Assembly: GCA_023484365.1 (NCBI GenBank)
Contig: JAMDBA010000052.1
Coordinates: forward strand, 1-18,825
Origin: Patescibacteria group bacterium
GTDB taxonomy: Bacteria > Patescibacteria > Paceibacteria > UBA6257 > 2-01-FULL-56-20
Length of the DNA stretch: 18,825 nucleotides
Reading direction: 5' to 3'
In this document: in pieces, positions 1 to 6,848 of the stretch
Layout: every line of letters begins with the position of its first letter
Numbering within the stretch: the stretch's first letter is position 1
Position numbers and translations under genes: made by a program
Notes under the pieces: model-generated
What the model saw: only the letters and a program-made list of their open reading frames with translations
Told to the model about the DNA's origin: nothing
Database searches by the model: none

Positions 1-42
1 ACATTTTATACGATATAAATACCATTTAATTAAACTATGGCT
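1..42 (+). repeat. Inverted copy of the rpmA start region (arm 1)
   Basis: These 42 bases are the exact reverse complement of 833-874: the leader of rpmA plus its first two codons (ATG GCT). Identity stops at base 43, where rpmA would need C but the sequence has G. The arm lies at the window edge, so its other boundary cannot be seen. It is in frame with the alanine-dehydrogenase-like gene and adds no stop. Confidence 0.9.
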
Positions 43-499
43 GATATGCGTAGACAGGAGGATTAACGGCGGTAAGAGGTGGATCCATGACAATACGGAG
101 ATAATTGAAGACTCGGAGCTCAGAGAGGAATATTTAAAATCGGCTAATATTGTTATTCTTGGCGCGAGAGTCGTAAACACGCCTGCGCCGAAAATAATCA
201 CCGAAAAAGAATTTCGTCTTTTGCCGACATTCGCCACCATAGTTGACGTTGCGATAGACGAAGGCGGAAACTGCGTTTATTCCAAGCCTACGCCGCCGTC
301 TGAAGCGCCTTATGTAGTTGACGGAAGGAAAATATATGCAATTCCTAACTTACCAGGAACGGTGCCAGAAAGATCGTCGCCGTTGATATCGGCGGCCATG
401 TTGCCTTACATAAAGAAGTTGGTTCATCATCTTGTTGAGGGCACGCCTCTTGATAAGTGTCTTGTAAATTCGGTTATAACAAAAGACAGTAAAATTTAA
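2..499 (+). CDS. Alanine dehydrogenase-like protein, C-terminal part (5' end outside window)
   Basis: The frame is open from base 2 to a TAA at 497-499, so the gene begins before the window. The translated end carries the hallmarks of the NAD-binding and C-terminal parts of alanine dehydrogenase / transhydrogenase-alpha proteins: a strand ending in ILGARVV followed by PAPKIIT, then IVDVAIDEGG, then NLPGTVPERSS. In the family these correspond to the VIVDVAIDQGG and NMPGAVPRTS blocks that flank the cofactor and pyruvate site. Alanine dehydrogenase interconverts alanine and pyruvate with NAD(H) in the cytoplasm. The tail after the PGTVP block is shorter than in classical alanine dehydrogenases, so this may be a divergent relative with another substrate. 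Clear family similarity begins at about base 80. Bases 1-42 are an exact inverted copy of the rpmA start and probably are not native to this gene. It converges on rpmA and shares its terminator. Confidence 0.62.
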   Translation, partial: HFIRYKYHLIKLWLICVDRRINGGKRWIHDNTEIIEDSELREEYLKSANIVILGARVVNTPAPKIITEKEFRLLPTFATIVDVAIDEGGNCVYSKPTPPSEAPYVVDGRKIYAIPNLPGTVPERSSPLISAAMLPYIKKLVHHLVEGTPLDKCLVNSVITKDSKI

Positions 500-504
500 A
501 AAAC

Positions 505-535
505 AATCCCGCTCTGGATTACAGAGCGGGATTTT
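505..535. terminator. Bidirectional intrinsic terminator between convergent genes
   Basis: A perfect 12-bp stem (AATCCCGCTCTG at 505-516 with CAGAGCGGGATT at 522-533) closes a 5-base loop GATTA. On the + strand it ends in a T run (532-535). On the - strand the A-rich stretch at 498-503 gives a T run. It lies just after the stop of the alanine-dehydrogenase-like gene and 30 bases beyond the stop of rpmA, so it can serve both. Confidence 0.88.
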
Positions 536-562
536 CAATAATTTTCTGGAGTTGTTGAATTA

Positions 563-838
563 TTATTTTGCGACAGATACCACCGTCCTTTTCTTTTTAA
601 ATCCGTCAAAAGAAGTTTTAGTTTTGACGCTGAATCTCACGGTTCCATTGATGGCGGCGTAAATAGTGTCGTCGGCGCCAATGCAAACGTTTTTACCAAG
701 CAAATACTTGGTGCCCCTTTGGCGTATTATAATCTGACCGATTTTAACCGGCTGGCCGTCTTGGATTTTAACTCCTAATCTTTTTGAGCGGGACTCTCGT
801 CCTAATTTTGTTGTACCTCCTGCTTTTGTATGAGCCAT
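563..838 (-). CDS. rpmA: 50S ribosomal protein L27
   Basis: The 91-residue product begins MAHTKAGG and continues with GRESRSKRLGVK, the conserved N-terminal block of bacterial L27. The mid-protein part has QIIIRQRGTK and the G-x-N-V-x-x-G-x-DDT-(I/L)-(Y/F)-A loop. Length is normal for L27. The N-terminal tail of L27 reaches towards the peptidyl-transferase centre and helps tRNA positioning. The N-terminus already begins at the mature form, with no cleavable Firmicutes-type extension. The start at 838 is fixed by the conserved MAHTKAGG. No Shine-Dalgarno site is seen in the A+T-rich leader; TATA-like -10 candidates lie within 850-872. The usual partner rplU (L21) is not immediately upstream; 839-1373 holds no gene. 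Confidence 0.97.
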   Translation of the reverse strand: MAHTKAGGTTKLGRESRSKRLGVKIQDGQPVKIGQIIIRQRGTKYLLGKNVCIGADDTIYAAINGTVRFSVKTKTSFDGFKKKRTVVSVAK

Positions 839-874
839 AGTTTAATTAAATGGTATTTATATCGTATAAAATGT
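833..874 (-). repeat. rpmA leader and first codons, source copy of the 42-bp inverted repeat (arm 2)
   Basis: Native position of the 42-base sequence found inverted at 1-42. It covers rpmA codons 1-2 and 36 bases of leader, including the TATA-rich stretch that probably holds the -10 box. Because rpmA reads normally through it, this copy is taken as the original. Confidence 0.85.
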
Positions 875-1373
875 ATTTTAAGCCATCGTTATTTTAATGT
901 CAAATCATCATTGGGCGTTTCAGCTCCGGTTTTAATGATTAATAGGGTAGTTATTGCATATTTTTTAATCTGTTGATTGTTGTGTATCTAGATTATTTTG
1001 CTATTTTTATTTTAGTAATTTTTAATAATACGCGCTGTTTTATGATAATACAGCGGGATATTGCGGCGTGTCCCTAAAAGCCGCGGATCTTATTTTATAG
1101 GTCCTTTTGAGAGGGGTTTCTTCTATATATGTCGTAAAAGGTATATTGTGCGACAGTATAAGTAAGGATAAAGTCCCAATCCCCTTAATATTACGCCAGA
1201 ATAGACGAGAATAGGCGAAGGTTATTAAGCGCGATGGCTTAAAAAATAAAAATTAAATTAACTTTGGCTATTTTTATTATGAATTTTATTTAATTTTTCG
1301 CCTGTGTTTCGCTCGCCTATTTTATCTGTAAATATGGATTTTTTTAGTAAACAGCGATATTGTTTATTTTGTA
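839..1373. other. Gene-free A+T-rich stretch with small hairpins
   Basis: No convincing coding frame and no tRNA or rRNA signature is seen. It holds the rpmA leader at its left end. Visible structure: a hairpin CGCTGT (1033-1038)/ACAGCG (1050-1055), next to GCGGC (1063-1067)/GCCGC (1080-1084); a 13-bp inverted pair 876-888/1232-1244; and a nested pair, AATAGGCGA (1210-1218) with TCGCCTATT (1313-1321) enclosing AAAAATTAAAT (1248-1258) with ATTTAATTTTT (1288-1298). This could be a decayed mobile element, a structured RNA, or chance in A+T-rich sequence. A weak -10 (TATTGT, 1358-1363) lies 10 bases before the start at 1374. Confidence 0.5.
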
Positions 1374-1898
1374 ATGCATAAGGCTATCTTTATTGACCGC
1401 GACAATACTCTCATAAAGGATGAGGGATATTTTCATGACCCCGAAGCAATTGAATTTATTGATGGGGCTATTGAAGCGCTTAGAGCGTTACGTAAAAATG
1501 GATTTTTGATTTTTATTATTACAAATCAATCTGGTATTGGCCGGGGAATTTTTACTAAAGAAGAGCTTGGCGATGTTCATAAAGAAATAATTAAACTGCT
1601 CAAAAAAGAAGGGGTTGAAATAGACGCAATTTATTACTGCCCTCATCATCCTAGTGACAATTGTGATTGCCGCAAGCCCAAACCTTATTTAGTCAATCAA
1701 GCTATTAAAAATTATGACGTTGATATCAAAAACTCTTTTTTTATTGGCAATGATTTGAAAGATATGCAGACAGGAAGGAACGCAGGCGTTAAAACGGTAG
1801 CGGTTTTCTTGAAAGAAAGACCAATTCAGGACTTAGTAGATTTTAAAGCTGTAAATTTCAGAGAGGTTGTTAATTGGATTTTAAGCGAAACGAGATGA
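1374..1898 (+). CDS. gmhB: D-glycero-D-manno-heptose-1,7-bisphosphate 7-phosphatase-like HAD phosphatase
   Basis: A 174-residue HAD-superfamily protein of the GmhB/HisB-N type. The nucleophile motif is DRDNT (D8 nucleophile, D10 general acid), motif II is ITNQSGIGRG (T50, N51), the zinc loop is C89-P-H91...C97-D-C99, then RKPKP (K101 region), and the magnesium motif is GNDLKDMQ (D127, D130). The zinc loop is shorter than in E. coli GmhB but keeps three Cys and a His. GmhB removes the C7 phosphate from heptose bisphosphate on the way to ADP- or GDP-heptose in the cytoplasm. Two GT9 heptosyltransferase-like genes lie immediately convergent (12-base gap), which supports a heptose role. Histidinol-phosphate phosphatase is the main alternative. 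The start is fixed by the usual short N-terminus before FIDRD. No Shine-Dalgarno site is visible. Confidence 0.82.
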   Translation: MHKAIFIDRDNTLIKDEGYFHDPEAIEFIDGAIEALRALRKNGFLIFIITNQSGIGRGIFTKEELGDVHKEIIKLLKKEGVEIDAIYYCPHHPSDNCDCRKPKPYLVNQAIKNYDVDIKNSFFIGNDLKDMQTGRNAGVKTVAVFLKERPIQDLVDFKAVNFREVVNWILSETR

Positions 1899-1910
1899 AT
1901 TCAGCAACTC

Positions 1911-3119
1911 TCATCTGTTTTCTACCTCTTTTATAAATTCAATCGCCTTTTGGCTGTCGTCGCCGATCTTTAATATCTTGACAGTCTTAAGTAAGGGAAT
2001 CATTGAGCGAGCATCTATGAAATGAATTTTTGGCGAATATCCTTTAAGGTAATAAATTTTTTCATTGACTACGCAGATGACTTGCTTTTGCGTTGCTAAA
2101 GCCAGATGAGCCGGAAACGAGTCTATGCCGATAAAAAACTTGGATAGCCGGAATAAACTCCCTATTTCTGGTATGGTTAGATTAGTGGCGATTATGATGT
2201 TCTGATAATTTCCTTCTGAAACGAGATTTTTTAAATATTCTTCCTGAGATTTTAGTCCGGTCAAGACCAAAGTATAATCTTTTTTAGTGAGATACTCGAA
2301 AACTTTAGACCAATCCCCTTTTGGCCAAAGTCGCTCTTTATCGAAAGAAACCGGCGAGACGGCAACCAGTTTTTTATTCTTAAGTGCTTCGGGAATTTTA
2401 TTCTTCAATCCTTCGTCGTCAAAATCGTAAAAGCGAGGGCTAAATCCTGCTTTTGAAACGTCAACTCCAAGCGGTTTTAATAAATTCAAATAATTTTTCC
2501 AATCCTCTTCTTGAAGATTATAGTGCGCCCAGTAATCGGCTAAAAAGCTTTGCTCTGACATTTCAAAGGCGATTAAGTTTTTTGGCTTTATTAATTTCCA
2601 GAACACATTAGAGCTTGGCGAATAAGCGCGGGTGTTAATTACGACGTCATAATGTTCGTTTTTAAGTGTTTTAAGAGCTTTTAAATCGTTCTTTAGCGCT
2701 TCTGACAGTCTTCCCCTTTTCCCTTCTCTTCCTAGCAAGAAATACAGGAATGGGTCGTCCCAGAAATAAATTTTATTTATTTGAGGATTTTTTTTCAGAA
2801 TAAATTCTGTCTTTGGATTAATAATATAATCAATTATGGCGTTGGGCCATTTTTTTTTAATCAGCGGCAATATAAAAGTGGAAAATAGGACGTCGCCAAA
2901 CTGATCAATCTTAATTATTAATATCTTTTTTGGATTAGCTATTGGCTGCTTTTTAAATCTTTTCCAAAAAAACAAAATATCGCCGATTATTTCAATTAGA
3001 AGCATAATTAATAAGTAAAAAAATTTTAAGAATTTAGTCAATTTCTTTTTCCAGCCGTCTCTCCTCCTGGTTATATTACCTATGAATTTTTTAATTAAAT
3101 TACCGTATTTTTTAGTCAT
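1911..3119 (-). CDS. GT9 family glycosyltransferase (heptosyltransferase-like)
   Basis: A 402-residue protein with the GT9 (ADP-heptose:LPS heptosyltransferase) pattern. An N-terminal Rossmann start holds IKIDQFGDVLFST (residues 69-81, with D72 and the G75-D76 pair). The C-terminal donor half carries the SPVSF...WP block (residues 255-266) and FIGIDSFPAHLA (329-340, D333 and H338). A hydrophobic, positively flanked segment at about residues 31-51 precedes the first fold, an unusual N-terminal membrane anchor for GT9. It would transfer a heptose or related sugar at the inner face of the membrane. It starts 4 bases after the stop of the upstream GT9 gene without its own ribosome site, so the two are probably translationally coupled. 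The acceptor is unknown. The sequence diverges from classical WaaC/WaaF, so no symbol is given. Confidence 0.85.
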   Translation of the reverse strand: MTKKYGNLIKKFIGNITRRRDGWKKKLTKFLKFFYLLIMLLIEIIGDILFFWKRFKKQPIANPKKILIIKIDQFGDVLFSTFILPLIKKKWPNAIIDYIINPKTEFILKKNPQINKIYFWDDPFLYFLLGREGKRGRLSEALKNDLKALKTLKNEHYDVVINTRAYSPSSNVFWKLIKPKNLIAFEMSEQSFLADYWAHYNLQEEDWKNYLNLLKPLGVDVSKAGFSPRFYDFDDEGLKNKIPEALKNKKLVAVSPVSFDKERLWPKGDWSKVFEYLTKKDYTLVLTGLKSQEEYLKNLVSEGNYQNIIIATNLTIPEIGSLFRLSKFFIGIDSFPAHLALATQKQVICVVNEKIYYLKGYSPKIHFIDARSMIPLLKTVKILKIGDDSQKAIEFIKEVENR

Positions 3120-3123
3120 TTTT

Positions 3124-4278
3124 TTATTTTAATATTTTTTTAGCAGTATTAAAAACGTTGGCGACTTTAATTGTTTCCATATTCGGACAAGGATAGGCGC
3201 AATTTTTAGTTTGGCAATGGTGTTCGGGGTTGTTTCCTTCTAAAATATACACTTTATTTCCTGGCGGTTTCCCTCTCTCTGCTCCGCCAATAGCGATATT
3301 CATCAAACCAATGGTTGGGACGCCCTGGCTTCCCGCGAAATGCGCCAGAGAAGAATCGTTGCCGATAAAAAGCGATGCATAGGATAAAAATTTATAACTT
3401 TCTCTAATTGAAAGTTTGCCGATTAAATTGACTGCCGGGAAATCAATATTTGATTGGAATTTTTCATAAAAACGCTCGTCCCCTTTTGCGCCCATGACGG
3501 CAAAGGCGGTATATGGATATTGCCTGTGGATGTTATTGGTCAACTCCGCAAAATTTTCCGTGGGCCAAATTTTATATTGCGCGCCTGACGTAAGGTGAAT
3601 TGCAATAATTTTATTATCACTAAATTTATTTTTTATAATTTCGCTAACAGCGTTATTCTCTTGAGTGGTCGGATAAATTTTAGGCAGCGGTAATTGTTTA
3701 GGGTGGTCAAACAAAGCAAGAATATCGTTGTATTTTAGCCACTCATTTTTATTTTCTTGGTAGATCGCCGAGGCGGTATAAAGGAATCCTAAAACTTCAT
3801 GTCCGACAAAGCCTACTCTCTGGTGTATTTTCGCTAAAAATCCGATTAGAGCGGTTAGGGGTTCCCCTCTTAAATCAACAAATAAATCATACTTTTCTTT
3901 TTTTAAATTTTTAACTATAGTGCGTAAAATTTTAAATGATATTTTTGGTCCGCCTTGAAGCCGCGGATTATTAAAAATTATGATTTTATTTACGAAAGGA
4001 TTGTTCTCCCAAATACTTTTAGTTTTCTCTCCCGTAAGCACGTCAACATCGGCAAGAGGGAATATTTTTTTGATTTCTTCAACAAAAGATGTTGCCAAAA
4101 AATTATCGCCAATCTGATCTAGACGCGCGACTAATATTTTATTCACGCCAGATTTTTCAATCGGTTTTCTTGACCGGGAAAACAAAGCGTAGCCTATAAC
4201 GTCAATAAAACTAGAGATGATCGTTACGGTCTTATTTTTGTATGTATAGGTAAATAAATTTGGTTGACTTCCGCTCAT
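3124..4278 (-). CDS. GT9 family glycosyltransferase (heptosyltransferase-like)
   Basis: A 384-residue GT9 protein. Residues 48-60 read ILVARLDQIGDNF (D54, G57-D58), the canonical acceptor-domain start. The donor half has HLTSGAQYKIWP (228-239) and FIGNDSSLAHFAG (304-316, D308, H313), closer to classical heptosyltransferases than its downstream neighbour. The tail has C355, C360 and C364 in a short Cys cluster, also seen in some GT9 enzymes. It is the first gene of a two-gene leftward unit. Its start codon lies 7 bases below a TATAAA box read on the - strand (4286-4291), suggesting a leaderless transcript. The same 50 bases hold the promoter of the divergent radical SAM gene. Function beyond sugar transfer cannot be stated. 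Confidence 0.88.
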   Translation of the reverse strand: MSGSQPNLFTYTYKNKTVTIISSFIDVIGYALFSRSRKPIEKSGVNKILVARLDQIGDNFLATSFVEEIKKIFPLADVDVLTGEKTKSIWENNPFVNKIIIFNNPRLQGGPKISFKILRTIVKNLKKEKYDLFVDLRGEPLTALIGFLAKIHQRVGFVGHEVLGFLYTASAIYQENKNEWLKYNDILALFDHPKQLPLPKIYPTTQENNAVSEIIKNKFSDNKIIAIHLTSGAQYKIWPTENFAELTNNIHRQYPYTAFAVMGAKGDERFYEKFQSNIDFPAVNLIGKLSIRESYKFLSYASLFIGNDSSLAHFAGSQGVPTIGLMNIAIGGAERGKPPGNKVYILEGNNPEHHCQTKNCAYPCPNMETIKVANVFNTAKKILK

Positions 4279-4293
4279 AATGATGTTTATAAT
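4264..4293 (+). promoter_or_regulatory. Sigma-70-type promoter for the radical SAM gene
   Basis: TTGACT at 4264-4269, 18-base spacer, TATAAT at 4288-4293. The start codon at 4327 follows with an AGGAG ribosome site at 4313-4317. The promoter overlaps the first codons and start region of the divergent GT9 gene, so the two directions could interfere. Confidence 0.75.
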
Positions 4294-4294
4294 A
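4286..4294 (-). promoter_or_regulatory. Leftward -10 element directly before the GT9 start
   Basis: On the - strand TATTAT/TATAAA (4294-4286) lies 7-10 bases before the ATG at 4278. No Shine-Dalgarno site intervenes, so transcription would begin at or next to the start codon. No good -35 is seen. Confidence 0.45.
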
Positions 4295-4326
4295 CCTACA
4301 GTACATTAACAAAGGAGAAAAGGCAA

Positions 4327-5916
4327 ATGAGAGTATTATTTATAGCCAATTTTTCACTCGTTGAGCCGTTGGGGCTGCTTTATTTGGCGGGAATAGCCAA
4401 AAAGCTTGGTCATACCAGCAAAATATTGATGGTAAAGAATTATGATTTTTCGTTAATTGAGAGAACGGTAGCTGAATTTAAACCGGATTTAGTCGGATTT
4501 AATATTTATACTGGCAGCCATAAACAATTCCTGTCGTTTTCCCAAAAAATAAGGGAAAGAGGCGTTGTTACTGTTGTTGGAGGGCCGCATCCTACTCATT
4601 TTTCTGACAGTTGTTTGCCTTACGCAGATTACGTTGTCAAGGGTGAGGGATTCGCGAGTTTTCATAAGATTCTTGATAGTCGCGTTGTTCCCGGGATTAT
4701 ATTTTCACAAGAGATGCTTTCCGAAGGATTCCCGACGCCAGACAGAGAAACGTTTTATGCTGATAGCCCCGCGCATCGCAATAGCCGTATAAAGAGTTCT
4801 ATTACATCAATGGGCTGCCCTTATACCTGCAGTTATTGTTATAATAGCAGCTACAACAAACTCTACGGTGGATTTAAACTTAAACTCCGTCCGATTGACG
4901 ACGTAATATCTGAACTAAAAGAAATTAAAGACCGTTGGCCGTGTGAAATGATATATTTTCAAGACGATGTTTTAGGCTTTGATTTGAATTGGCTGGCGGA
5001 TTTTGCCAATCGTTATCGCGAAGAAGTCGGTATACCTTGGCATGCTCAGATTCGTTTAGAGCTTACTCGCGATTCAAAACGGCTTAAACTTTTCAAGGAG
5101 GCGGGCTGCTTGGGCATTACTACGGCTATTGAGTCGGCCGACCCTTGGATTAGAAATTCGTTAATGAAGCGTAAGATGCCAAACGAATTGATTTACGATG
5201 GTTGTCGCAAGATAAAAGCGGCTGGCTTGAAGTTGCGCACAGAACAAATGCTTGGCGTTCCGTGTGGCGATCTAGGGGTTGATTTAAAAACTCTTGAAAT
5301 GAATGTTAAAATCAAACCCGATATAGCTTGGGCCTCGATCTTCGCCCCCTATCGAGGAACAGCATTGGGAGAATTTTGCGTTCGCGAAGGATATTATAAT
5401 GGCAATAACGACGATTTAGGTGACAGCTTCTTTAGCCGGTCAACGTTGAATTTCTACCATAACGATAGAGGCTGGATTCAAAACGAGAAAGCGCAAAGGC
5501 AAAGAGTCCCGTTTTCCAAAACAGAAAACGAACGTTATAAGGGAAAAATGATTATACTGCAAAACCTTTTTAATTATTTTGCTTACTTACCCAAAGGCCA
5601 TGTCGTTGCCAATGAATTTATAGCCAAGGAAGATTTTACTTTTAAGACGCTTGGCGATATTACGGAAAAACATCTTATGACAAACGGTTATTCCAGAGAA
5701 AAACTTGAAGATATGCGCCGAAGTCTATGGTTATCCATAAAATATCAGACGGGAACGAATAATGATTTTGAGCTTATCCCCCACTATTTTACGATGCTGC
5801 CGCATGGAGATAGATTGGCAAAAGAGTTTTTGGTAAGACAGGTAAAAACCTTTAAAGATTTATCAGACATCACCCGTCGACATCTCTACGACGAGGTATT
5901 GTATAAAATTTATTAA
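4327..5916 (+). CDS. B12-binding-type radical SAM protein of unknown substrate
   Basis: The start at 4327 is chosen because AGGAG (4313-4317) lies 9 bases before it and because the typical N-terminus MRVLFIANFS begins there. An upstream in-frame ATG at 4264 would overlap the promoter. The 529-residue product has a Rossmann-like N-terminal domain of the B12-binding radical SAM type (PLGLLYLAG, VGGPHPT, VVKGEG). The radical SAM core follows, with C164-x3-C168-x2-C171 for the [4Fe-4S] cluster, FQDDV after strand 2, TAIESAD, and the EQMLGVP block. The strict D-x-H-x-x-G cobalamin motif is absent, so B12 use is uncertain. The last 200 residues resemble the variable C-terminal part of this family. 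Flanked by glycosyltransferases and methyltransferases, it may modify a sugar or lipid carrier. That is inference only. Confidence 0.85.
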   Translation: MRVLFIANFSLVEPLGLLYLAGIAKKLGHTSKILMVKNYDFSLIERTVAEFKPDLVGFNIYTGSHKQFLSFSQKIRERGVVTVVGGPHPTHFSDSCLPYADYVVKGEGFASFHKILDSRVVPGIIFSQEMLSEGFPTPDRETFYADSPAHRNSRIKSSITSMGCPYTCSYCYNSSYNKLYGGFKLKLRPIDDVISELKEIKDRWPCEMIYFQDDVLGFDLNWLADFANRYREEVGIPWHAQIRLELTRDSKRLKLFKEAGCLGITTAIESADPWIRNSLMKRKMPNELIYDGCRKIKAAGLKLRTEQMLGVPCGDLGVDLKTLEMNVKIKPDIAWASIFAPYRGTALGEFCVREGYYNGNNDDLGDSFFSRSTLNFYHNDRGWIQNEKAQRQRVPFSKTENERYKGKMIILQNLFNYFAYLPKGHVVANEFIAKEDFTFKTLGDITEKHLMTNGYSREKLEDMRRSLWLSIKYQTGTNNDFELIPHYFTMLPHGDRLAKEFLVRQVKTFKDLSDITRRHLYDEVLYKIY

Positions 5917-5923
5917 CAATATT

Positions 5924-5952
5924 AACCCCGCTAAATTAATTAGTGGGGTTTT
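5924..5952. terminator. Intrinsic terminator after the radical SAM gene
   Basis: AACCCCGCTA (5924-5933) pairs with TAGTGGGGTT (5941-5950) with one G-T wobble across a 7-base loop, and TTTT follows (5949-5952). It overlaps the 3' end of the convergent methyltransferase gene and may also end leftward transcription, although its T run on that side is poor. Confidence 0.75.
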
Positions 5953-6688
5953 GCTTTAACGCAACAGCGAAAAGTGAATTTGAAATATTTCTGATGACGG
6001 GTAATTTCGTGATTAAGCGATCAATTAAAATTATTTGTTGAGGGAATAAATTATATAATGGTAGAAAAATTACATGCGGACCACGCTTGAGGCGTTTGGG
6101 CAGAGCGTTATCAAACCCTATTTTTACGACTCGGAAACCGGATTTTGTTAAAAGATTATTTAAAGTCGCAGATTTATATTTCCTGTCATGACGCTCCTTC
6201 TCTCCTATGAAAATAGGCGCTAGATATTCAGATAAAGAATATATTTGCGGCAAATTAAAAACAAAAAAATAGCCTCCGGATTTTAAAATACGATGGATTT
6301 CTACAAGAGATTGCTCGGCGTTTTCTACGTGTTCTAAAACCCCAAAACCAACCACGGCATCAAAAGAATCGTTCTTAAAGGGTAATTTAATAGGATCCGA
6401 TCCTATTACTGTCTTAAATTTGCCGACGCCTGAAAATGTTGGCGCCTACGCTCCCTCTGCTTTGGCGTACTCATAAAGCGTTGGGTTAAATCCAAATTGC
6501 TCAAGGATAAAACTTACATGTCCATGCGACCCTCCCCAATCCAGAATTTTTGCACCCGGCTTTAAATAAGCGCGAATCTTCTCGGCTTGTTTAAAATAAT
6601 TTTCCACCCACGTTCTATTATCAAGAGTGCTGGGAATAGAAGACTTGGCATACTCATAAACAAAATTTTTTATTTGTTTGTCGGTCAT
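5936..6688 (-). pseudogene. Class I SAM-dependent methyltransferase split by an in-frame TAG
   Basis: Read from ATG at 6688 to TAA at 5936-5938 this is one continuous 251-codon frame with a single TAG at codon 81 (6446-6448). Before the stop lies the SAM site ILDWGGSHGH (48-57); after it come SDPIKLPF, SFDAVVGFGVLEHVEN (108-123) and LKSGGYFFVFNLP. These are the post-I and motif IV/V parts of the same fold, so the two halves belong together. CAG or GAG to TAG by one base would explain the break. Sequencing error is possible. Readthrough is not supported, since nothing else here suggests recoding. It is the last gene of the leftward glycan run, probably a sugar methyltransferase. The frame stays open a few codons upstream of 6688, and the 160-base gap to the GT2 gene holds no clear gene. 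Confidence 0.78.
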
Positions 6689-6848
6689 AAGTTCGTCAAC
6701 ATAATATTTCGCGCCGTTTTTTAGCTGCGTTTAGGCTGAGTAGTTACATCCATAAAAGACGGCAAGATGCTTGTGATTAAGTAGTAGGGACGGCAGCTTT
6801 AATAATATTTAATTTATTTGTCGTGGATCGCGCTTAGGATTAATAAAG

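Noticed and set aside
37..66. Mini-ORF MADMRRQED starting with the copied rpmA ATG
   Set aside because: It arises where the 42-base copy meets the alanine-dehydrogenase-like frame; it is nine codons long, lies out of the main frame and has no ribosome site.
1893..1916. Terminator between the GmhB-like and GT9 genes
   Set aside because: Only a 6-bp stem with a 12-base loop overlapping both stops and a short T run; too weak to claim.
4264..4326. Upstream ATG at 4264 as start of the radical SAM gene
   Set aside because: It would lie inside the -35 region and overlap the divergent GT9 gene; 4327 has a proper AGGAG and the family-typical N-terminus.
6446..6448. TAG in the methyltransferase as a recoded sense codon
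   Set aside because: Only one gene shows it and no other feature supports recoding; the GT2 stops are TAA and come with the inverted copy. TGA is used as a normal stop in several genes, so UGA-recoded code 25 is also excluded.
6721..6753. Small ORF MDVTTQPKRS upstream of the broken methyltransferase
   Set aside because: Ten codons in another frame than the gene. A frameshifted N-terminus is imaginable, but nothing recognisable supports it.
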